Source: Deltaproteobacteria bacterium (GTDB taxonomy: Bacteria; Myxococcota_A; Polyangia; Polyangiales; Polyangiaceae). Taken from it: DNA of 64,000 nucleotides. This document shows, in pieces, positions 57,964 to 64,000 of this stretch. The stretch is taken from NCBI GenBank assembly GCA_003235365.1, contig QJWJ01000438.1, forward strand, positions 1 through 64,000, read 5' to 3'. A program made the position numbers and the translations under genes. The notes under the pieces are model-generated. The model saw nothing but the letters and a program-made list of their open reading frames with translations. It did not search any database and was not told where the DNA came from. Each line of letters opens with the position of its first letter. The first letter of the stretch is position 1.

Positions 57964-59778
57964 ATGAACATTACAAGGGCATCGATCTGCAGCACTTGGC
58001 TCCTGGTGTTGGGTGTGGCGTGCGGGGACACTCAGAACGACGGGTCGAACGATGGTGTCACCACCGGCGATCCGAGCGCGACGGGTCCCACCGCTCCGGG
58101 CGGCACCGACGGTGTGACCAGTGGTGATCCAACCGGCGGCGCGTCGCCGACGCTGCCCGGCCCTCCAGGCGTCGGTTCCGGCGCCGGCCCCGACAACGGC
58201 CCAGGAATTGGCGTCGGGCCCACGGCCTCGGCGCCCGGTGCCGGGGTTGGCCCGACCGCCGCTGGACCTGCGACGCAGACCCCCACGGATACGCCCATCA
58301 CCAATCCGCCCCCCGGTGCGGGAGGCGCACCGAACGTCCCGACGCCGGTAGCCGCCGGAGGTGACACCTCGGGTGAAGCGGGCGGTCCCTCCGTGCCAGC
58401 CCCCGAGCCCGAGCCGGTGATCCGCCCGTCGTTGGTCACGTCGGGCCAGAACGCCTACTGGGTCGAGGGCGAGCTGACCGAAGCGTCGGGGAGCGCGCAG
58501 GTCAGCGTCGATACCGGCACGACGTACCAGGAGTGGCTCGGCATGGGCGGTACGTTCAACGAGGCAGGCTGGGATGCGCTGAGCGTCATCGACCCCGCGG
58601 AACGCGACCGCGCCGTGCGCCTGTTGTTCGACGCCGCAGAGGGGGCCAACTTCGCTTGGGGGCGTTTCCCCATCGGTGCTAGCGACTACGCAATGGATCG
58701 CTATTCCCTCGACGACCACGATGGCGACTACGAGATGGCATCCTTCTCGATCGATCGCGACAAGATGATGCTGATCCCGTTCATCGAAGCGGCGCTCGAC
58801 GTCAACCCCGATCTGCGCTTGTGGGCCAGCCCTTGGAGCCCGCCGGCATGGATGAAGGTCAGCGGTAACATGAACGGCTTGGTGAACGACAGCGACAGCG
58901 GCGCTCGAATCAAGAACGAAGCGCCGGTATTGACCGCCTACGCACTGTACTTTGCGCGATTCATCGAGGAGTACGCCAAGATCGGCATCGAGGTCGAGTC
59001 GATTCAGCCGCAGAACGAACCAGGGTACGCAACGCGTTACCCGTCGTGCTTGTGGACCCCGGAGCTGCTTCGCGACTTCGTGCGTGATTACCTCGGACCA
59101 ACCCTCGAAGAGCACAGCCTCGACACGGAGATCTGGCTCGGCACGATGTCTGCGCCCGAAGACACACAACACGTGCAGACGCTGATGAGCGATGCCAATG
59201 CGGCCAAGTACATCAAGGGCATTGGGCTGCAGTGGAACACGATGGGCTCGGTGGGAACCTACGCGTCTCAGTACCAGGTGCCGGTGATGCAGACCGAGCA
59301 CAAGTGTGGCAACTACCCGTGGGAAAGCGCCTCGTTCAATGCCGACCGCCCGCCGAACGATCATGCATACGCGGTGGAAAGCTGGGGCTACATCCGCGAT
59401 TGGATCAAGGCTGGCGTCGCGTCGTACAGCGCTTGGAACATGGTGCTCGACACAAAGGGGCAGAACCTCGACGTAGAACGACCCTGGCCGCAGAACGCGC
59501 TGCTCACCGTCGACCGCGGGACGAAGGCCCTGACCGAGACACCTGCGTACTACGTGTTCCGGCACGTGTCGTACTTCGTCGACCCGGGCGCGATGCGCGT
59601 TGCCACGACGGGCAACGCCGATGCGCTCGCCTTCGAAAACCCCGACGGCAGTCAAGTGGCGATCCTGCACAACTCCGGTGGCTCCGATCAGCAGACGACG
59701 CTGGGCATCGGCGGCAAGACCGTTCAGTTTTCGATTCCGGCGCGCGGCTGGGCAACCGCGTTTTGGAAAGCCGAGTGA
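57964..59778 (+). CDS. GH30 (glucosylceramidase-family) lipoprotein with Gly/Pro/Thr-rich linker
   Basis: ATG 57964 with 'LLVLGVACGDT' lipobox; 'WASPWSPPAWMKVSGNMNG', 'IQPQNEPGYATRYPSCLW', 'MQTEHKCGNYPWE', 'SYSAWNMVLD', 'YYVFRHVSYFVDPGAMRV'. Confidence 0.88.
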   Translation: MNITRASICSTWLLVLGVACGDTQNDGSNDGVTTGDPSATGPTAPGGTDGVTSGDPTGGASPTLPGPPGVGSGAGPDNGPGIGVGPTASAPGAGVGPTAAGPATQTPTDTPITNPPPGAGGAPNVPTPVAAGGDTSGEAGGPSVPAPEPEPVIRPSLVTSGQNAYWVEGELTEASGSAQVSVDTGTTYQEWLGMGGTFNEAGWDALSVIDPAERDRAVRLLFDAAEGANFAWGRFPIGASDYAMDRYSLDDHDGDYEMASFSIDRDKMMLIPFIEAALDVNPDLRLWASPWSPPAWMKVSGNMNGLVNDSDSGARIKNEAPVLTAYALYFARFIEEYAKIGIEVESIQPQNEPGYATRYPSCLWTPELLRDFVRDYLGPTLEEHSLDTEIWLGTMSAPEDTQHVQTLMSDANAAKYIKGIGLQWNTMGSVGTYASQYQVPVMQTEHKCGNYPWESASFNADRPPNDHAYAVESWGYIRDWIKAGVASYSAWNMVLDTKGQNLDVERPWPQNALLTVDRGTKALTETPAYYVFRHVSYFVDPGAMRVATTGNADALAFENPDGSQVAILHNSGGSDQQTTLGIGGKTVQFSIPARGWATAFWKAE

Positions 59779-59849
59779 GCGAGAATCACGGTCGGGCACC
59801 CCGGCTTTGGACTTCGGAACAGAACTGCTCCGTCGAAAGAACGCCGTGA

Positions 59850-59870
59850 GAGCCCGCTGAGCGCGGGCTC
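59850..59870. terminator. Hairpin GAGCCCGC-TGAGC-GCGGGCTC after the GH30 gene
   Basis: 8-bp perfect arms, 5-nt loop; no clear T-tract. Confidence 0.5.
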
Positions 59871-59920
59871 AAACGACGGATAGTCTTCAATCGCCCTGGG
59901 GGATGCGTTAGACGCTGCAC

Positions 59921-60682
59921 ATGGACTCATCCGCATTTCGTCTTGATGGAAAAACCGCCCTCGTGACCGGGGCTGCGACGGGGATCGGGGCTGCGATCGC
60001 CAAAGCGTTGGCTTCAGCGGGCGCAAGCGTCGTGTGCCATGGCAATCGCCGAGCAGCCGACGAAACCGTTGCCGCAATCCTCCAGGCGGGCCACGCGGCG
60101 CACGCCGCGCAAGGTGATCTGTCCGACCGAAGCACCGCGCAGCGGCTCGTCAAGGAAACCGTGGATGCTTTCGGGCACATCGACATTCTGATCAACAACG
60201 CCGGTGCCATTCGGCGCGCACCCGCCGTCGAATATTCTCAGAAGGACTGGGATTTTATCCTCGAGGTGAACCTGTCTAGCGTGTTTGCTCTGTGCCAGGC
60301 CGCCGGTGCGCACATGCTCGAACAGGGTTCGGGCAAGATCGTCAACATCGCGTCGTTGCTTTCGTTCCAGGGCGGCATCACGGTGCCCGCATACGCCGCA
60401 TCGAAAGGCGGCGTCGCGCAATTGACCAAAGCACTCGCAAACGAATGGTCGGGCCGCGGAGTGAACGTCAACGCCATCGCCCCTGGCTACATTCGAACCG
60501 AGAACACGCGGGCTCTTCAGGAGGACGCGACGCGCAACCGGCAGATCCTCGAGCGTATCCCCGCCAACCGCTGGGGAGAAGCCGACGACATCGCCGGCGC
60601 CGCTGTGTTCTTGTGTACGCCCGCCAGCGCGTACATTCACGGTCACGTGCTGGCCGTCGACGGCGGTTGGCTCGGCAGGTGA
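59921..60682 (+). CDS. kduD: SDR family oxidoreductase, 2-dehydro-3-deoxy-D-gluconate 5-dehydrogenase (KduD)-like
   Basis: 'FRLDGKTALVTGAATGIGAAIAKALASAGA', 'ILINNAGAIRRAPAVEYSQKDWDFILEVNLSSVFALCQAA', 'IASLLSFQGGITVPAYAASKGGVAQLTKALANEWS..GVNVNAIAPGYI.TENT', 'VDGGWLGR'. Confidence 0.75.
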   Translation: MDSSAFRLDGKTALVTGAATGIGAAIAKALASAGASVVCHGNRRAADETVAAILQAGHAAHAAQGDLSDRSTAQRLVKETVDAFGHIDILINNAGAIRRAPAVEYSQKDWDFILEVNLSSVFALCQAAGAHMLEQGSGKIVNIASLLSFQGGITVPAYAASKGGVAQLTKALANEWSGRGVNVNAIAPGYIRTENTRALQEDATRNRQILERIPANRWGEADDIAGAAVFLCTPASAYIHGHVLAVDGGWLGR

Positions 60683-60958
60683 TCCCAAGCCCGCGCTGCG
60701 TGCGAGCGTGTGGCAGTCCTGCAATTGGATACCGCGCGCTCGTCGGTCGCCCTCACCGATGGGTGACCCAGGCCAGCCATCGTCCTCCCTCAGAACTCGG
60801 CGCCCTCCCGTTACGGGTGAAATACAGGCGTGGGATTGTGTAGATCGAACCGTGCTGCTGGCGCGCTGCATCACATTGCGTGAGCTGTTTACACTGCGGG
60901 CGCCTCGATGTGGCGATCTCTTCTCGCCCGCACCAGTGGATCAAGTAACCTTTGCGTC

Positions 60959-61825
60959 ATGGCAGAGGGGAAATGGGGGCAGGGGTTTGCGACGACCACG
61001 CGCTTTGGGCGTGCCTTTTCGAAGGTCCGGTCGTCCCTCGAAACGGAGAGGTTGGGCGACTTCGTCGAGCCCGACTTCGAGCTGGCGCACGGTGCGTGCT
61101 TGGCACTCGACGCCGTGCCGAGGATCTTCGCAAACCGCAAGGAGTTCGACATCTTCAAGGGCAACGTCGGGCCCTTTCGCCACTACTACATCGATACGCT
61201 CGAAGCGCGCGCCTCGTGTGCCGCGCATGCCCACGCGCGGCGCGACGCAGTTACCGATCCTGAATCGCTCCTCGAGCGCGCGCTTCACCGCGCCTACCCG
61301 CTGCGCGAGCTATTGTGCGCCAACACGCGTGTCGTCGCGTTGCACGGGTTGATCGACAGCGACGTCCCACTCCGTTTCCAAGAGCGCCACGGCTATCAAG
61401 ACGTCGCCGCAGAGTTGCTGGCGCTCGTCGACTTGTGGAGTGGATTGCTCTTGCGCCTCGGCGGCAAGACACTGGTGACGCGGCTGCACCTGATCGAGGC
61501 CGAGTGCTACGCGGATCAGTTGATCTTGGCGCTCATGGCCAGTGGCAGAGACTTCTCCGAGGCGCAGGTAGCACAAGTCGAGCGCGAGCGCTGCGCCGCC
61601 TGCGTATCGTTCACCGAAGCCTACGAGGGCATCCGCGCCGCATTGAGCTACATCTTTCACGACAAGGACAACGGCGTTGCCATCGCTCCGGCGGTATCCT
61701 GGCGCGACCAGCGTTGGGTTCGCATCTGCGAACTCGAACGCGTCATGGACGCCACGCCCCGCTCCGAGTGGAACCCCCAGTGGGAGCAAGAACTCGACAT
61801 GCTCCATCAAACCCGTTCGAAGTGA
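60959..61825 (+). CDS. Hypothetical protein
   Basis: ATG 60959; long ORF with balanced composition; family not recognised. Confidence 0.6.
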   Translation: MAEGKWGQGFATTTRFGRAFSKVRSSLETERLGDFVEPDFELAHGACLALDAVPRIFANRKEFDIFKGNVGPFRHYYIDTLEARASCAAHAHARRDAVTDPESLLERALHRAYPLRELLCANTRVVALHGLIDSDVPLRFQERHGYQDVAAELLALVDLWSGLLLRLGGKTLVTRLHLIEAECYADQLILALMASGRDFSEAQVAQVERERCAACVSFTEAYEGIRAALSYIFHDKDNGVAIAPAVSWRDQRWVRICELERVMDATPRSEWNPQWEQELDMLHQTRSK

Positions 61826-61957
61826 AGGCGGCGGATGGTCGTCGGCTGTAGAGACCGGGCCTTGCGGACGCGTGTCAGGAAGCCTTCCGGTGTCGGGTGA
61901 GTTGAGGCGACCGATGACGGCATGCTCCCACAAACTCGCCGACACGCTGTCAACAGC

Positions 61958-62590
61958 TCAGCGCGTGCTCGTGGCGGGCAGTTCGGAGCTACTTGGTGCG
62001 TTCTTGGCGCGCTGGGCGTTCTTGATGCGGCCAGCGAGCAAGCCGAAGGGTACGAGTGGTAGCAACAGCATGAACTGAATCAGGCCCCACACCAGACCCA
62101 CGATTCCCGCGATGCCCAACAGCGCTGCGCCCCGTACACCCAGTGCCGGCACCGCTTCGTCCAGGCGTAGCTGGGTGCGCGTCTCGCCGACGGTCTGAGT
62201 CAGGATTGATTCGTAGTCCGAGCCGTAGAGAGAGCCAGATGCCAGACCCCGCGCGAAGGCACGTGCGGTGAGGCGCGGCGCGATGAACAAGCCGCCGGCG
62301 AGGCCGCCCAGATTGATTTGCCAGGCGAACCACGCGCGCTTGCAGCCCGCGCCGATTTCCCACGCCGAAATCTCGAGCTCGCCCGCGAAGTCGGTGGTGT
62401 AGCCGGTGAGCACGTGGTGCAAGTCGTGGAAGCGCACTGCGTCGCGCCTCGGGTCGCTGTTCGGGATGGGGAAGGGCAGGCTGCCCAGCTTGAAGTCGAC
62501 CCACGCCGCGGAGTAGCCGCCGTCGGGGCCAAAGCCGTTGTCGAGGAAGTACTGGTCACGGGCTTCTTTGAGGGTTCGTTCGTCGCTCAT
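61958..62590 (-). CDS. Coq4-like membrane protein (HDxxH motif)
   Basis: ATG 62590 (ORF open to 62665); 'FHDLHHVLTGYTTDFAGELEISAWEIGAGC' matches the Coq4 HDxxH...E pattern; C-terminal TM segment. Confidence 0.65.
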   Translation of the reverse strand: MSDERTLKEARDQYFLDNGFGPDGGYSAAWVDFKLGSLPFPIPNSDPRRDAVRFHDLHHVLTGYTTDFAGELEISAWEIGAGCKRAWFAWQINLGGLAGGLFIAPRLTARAFARGLASGSLYGSDYESILTQTVGETRTQLRLDEAVPALGVRGAALLGIAGIVGLVWGLIQFMLLLPLVPFGLLAGRIKNAQRAKNAPSSSELPATSTR

Positions 62591-62665
62591 GGGACTTGTC
62601 TCCAGGTTCGGGCCGGCACCGTTCGCCGCCCGGGGGTCAGTCAGAAATTCGCTGACCACATTCAT

Positions 62666-62690
62666 TGACTGTAGTCAGTGACCTGGGTCA
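62666..62690. promoter_or_regulatory. Two tandem operator-like palindromes TGACTGTAGTCA and TGACCTGGGTCA
   Basis: TGACT-GT-AGTCA at 62666-62677 and TGACC-TG-GGTCA at 62679-62690, between divergent TetR and Coq4-like genes. Confidence 0.65.
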
Positions 62691-62991
62691 GTAATTGACG
62701 CACGAGCGACCCTGTGTCAATCGATGACATCGACGCGCGGCACCGCTGCGTCGCTGTGCCGCACGGAACGCCCTGCCAGCGCTACCAGCTGATTCCGCGG
62801 CAGATCGATAAAAAACCAATGAATATCCATCACTTCGGACTGCGCTGCGCGCCCTCGGGCCGCTTTCCGTTCGCGCCTCGCTGGACTGCCTCCCGCCCGG
62901 AGCGGCGCGGTTAGTGGCCAGCCACCGCAAATAACGACCGCCCAAGCGGGCGCCGCGAGTCCGCGCTGCTGCAGCGAGCGCGAGCGAAACC

Positions 62992-63588
62992 ATCACGCGC
63001 GCGCAGCAAAAGATCGAGACGCTCCACAACGTCACTCAGGCGGCGCGCGACCTGTTCACCGAGCTCGGTTTCGACGCCACGACCACTGACGCCATCGCCG
63101 AACGCGCTGGCGTCGCCAAAGGCACGCTCTTCTTTCACGCCAAAGACAAGCTCGATCTGCTGATGCTCGTCATGCACGACGATCTCAAAGCCACTTCCGA
63201 GCGCTGCCTCGAGCACGTACCCCAAGACGCACCCTTGCTCGAGCAAGTCACGTTCATCTTCAACGAACTGATCGGAATGTACCTCGCAAGCCCCTTGCGC
63301 TCCAAGGCGTTCCTCACCCGCCTCTTCATCGCCACCGGCCCCCACAGCCAACGCCTCCACGCCCTCACGTTCGGCTTCCTCATCCAACTCGCCTCACTCG
63401 TCTCCGCCGCCGAAGCCCGCGGCGAAGTGCGGCAAGGCACCCCCGCCCAGCTCGCCGCCTCCAACATGTTCGCCACCTACGCCATGGTGTTGCTGGGCTG
63501 GGCCACCGGGCAACTCGGCGAAGAAGGCGTCAAGCCCATGGTCGCGCAGGCGGTGGGGCTGCAGGTCAGGGGGTTGATGGCGAGGTAG
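62992..63588 (+). CDS. TetR-family regulator (start codon unresolved; tool ORF starts too late at 63163)
   Basis: In frame upstream of 63163: 'ITRAQQKIETLHNVTQAARDLFTELGFDATTTDAIAERAGVAKGTLFFHAKDKLDLLMLVMHDDL', a complete TetR HTH, but no ATG/GTG/TTG between the in-frame TAA at 62932 and 63163. Confidence 0.75.
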   Translation: MTRAQQKIETLHNVTQAARDLFTELGFDATTTDAIAERAGVAKGTLFFHAKDKLDLLMLVMHDDLKATSERCLEHVPQDAPLLEQVTFIFNELIGMYLASPLRSKAFLTRLFIATGPHSQRLHALTFGFLIQLASLVSAAEARGEVRQGTPAQLAASNMFATYAMVLLGWATGQLGEEGVKPMVAQAVGLQVRGLMAR

Positions 63589-63663
63589 GGGTGCGGATCC
63601 CGTCAGGCGGCGGCCCTGCGGCGTCTCGCTCCCTCCAAGGGCGTTTCACGATATCCCCAAACA

Positions 63664-63704
63664 CAGCACCGCGCCGCCCATCGACGAGGGACGACGCGGT
63701 GCTG
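63664..63704. terminator. Inverted repeat CAGCACCGCG...CGCGGTGCTG between convergent genes
   Basis: 10-bp perfect arms, 21-nt loop. Confidence 0.5.
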
Positions 63705-63771
63705 CCTTGCTGCGCTCCTGGCTGTGGTTCTGCCGGGCCGCTTGGTGACCCGAACCGGTGTGGGGCGATGG

Positions 63772-64000
63772 TTACTTCAGATCGATGCAGGCCAGACGAG
63801 AACCGTCGGAGCCGTCGTGGATGACGATCGATTGCGCTTCGGGACGAGCGAGGTGTTGCGCGACTGCTGTCTTTTCACCTGCTCCCGATGCATCGGTGGT
63901 CAGCGTCAACCAGATTTCGTTTTCGGCGACGACTTCGCTCACCGAGGGATCGAGCTTGTAGTGGCCGCCGCCGCTCGCTACCGCACAGGGGAGGTTGTGG
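63772..64000 (-). CDS. Partial CDS (5' part outside window), Cu/Zn-SOD- or CHRD-like C-terminus
   Basis: Minus-strand reading to a TAA: 'HNLPCAVASGGGHYKLDPSVSEVVAENEIWLTLTTDASGAGEKTAVAQHLARPEAQSIVIHDGSDGSRLACIDLK*'; 'SIVIHDG.DGSRLAC.DL' resembles the SOD C-terminus. Absent from the ORF track because it runs off the window. Confidence 0.55.
   Translation of the reverse strand, partial: HNLPCAVASGGGHYKLDPSVSEVVAENEIWLTLTTDASGAGEKTAVAQHLARPEAQSIVIHDGSDGSRLACIDLK

Noticed and set aside
57946-59799. 617-aa minus-strand ORF fully antisense to the GH30 gene (also 19181-20251, 34995-36221, 39194-39991, 1085-1951)
   Set aside because: Shadow ORFs expected from GC-rich codon bias opposite well-recognised genes; the sequences are Arg/His/Val-rich with no family motifs.
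61766-61785. CCCCCAGTGGG resembling the 6.9-kb/38.8-kb repeat core
   Set aside because: Lies within a coding sequence (EWNPQWEQE) and the flanks do not match.
1-64000. CRISPR arrays, tRNA/rRNA genes, transposases, prophage genes, canonical NRPS/PKS clusters
   Set aside because: Looked for while reading; no supporting sequence seen (not a substitute for a dedicated scan).

Overview
The window looks like a GC-rich chromosomal segment from a Myxococcota-type (Polyangia-like) bacterium. This rests on the mix of Ser/Thr kinases, hybrid histidine kinases, Pro/Ala-rich linkers, many secreted lipoproteins and Cys-rich repeat proteins. Coding density is high. I saw no rRNA, tRNA, CRISPR array, prophage or intact IS element. 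Recognisable housekeeping genes include ompH/skp, fabZ, tldD, pdxA, trpB-trpA, a PutA-type proline/P5C dehydrogenase, mscS, sulP and a kduD-like SDR. The most promising systems are: (i) a GH1 glycosidase, GT21 ceramide-glucosyltransferase-like protein and MurG/MGD-like GT-B enzyme, with a GH30 glucosylceramidase-family lipoprotein 16 kb away (possible glycosphingolipid module); (ii) a lipoprotein with three 10-Cys repeats translationally coupled to a trypsin-like protease; (iii) an HTH-PTS EIIA fusion divergent from a SulP transporter, with a 10-bp-period direct repeat between them; (iv) a TetR/Coq4-like divergent pair with two tandem TGACYNNRGTCA palindromes, where the TetR ORF has no canonical start codon; (v) a GntR/UTRA regulator upstream of trpBA with a TTGTCAAGACAA operator-like palindrome; (vi) an OmpR-family regulator with a degenerate receiver domain embedded in a tldD-RR-pdxA operon. 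Several dispersed repeats and hairpins sit just downstream of stop codons. All functional calls come from motif reading only; no searches were run.
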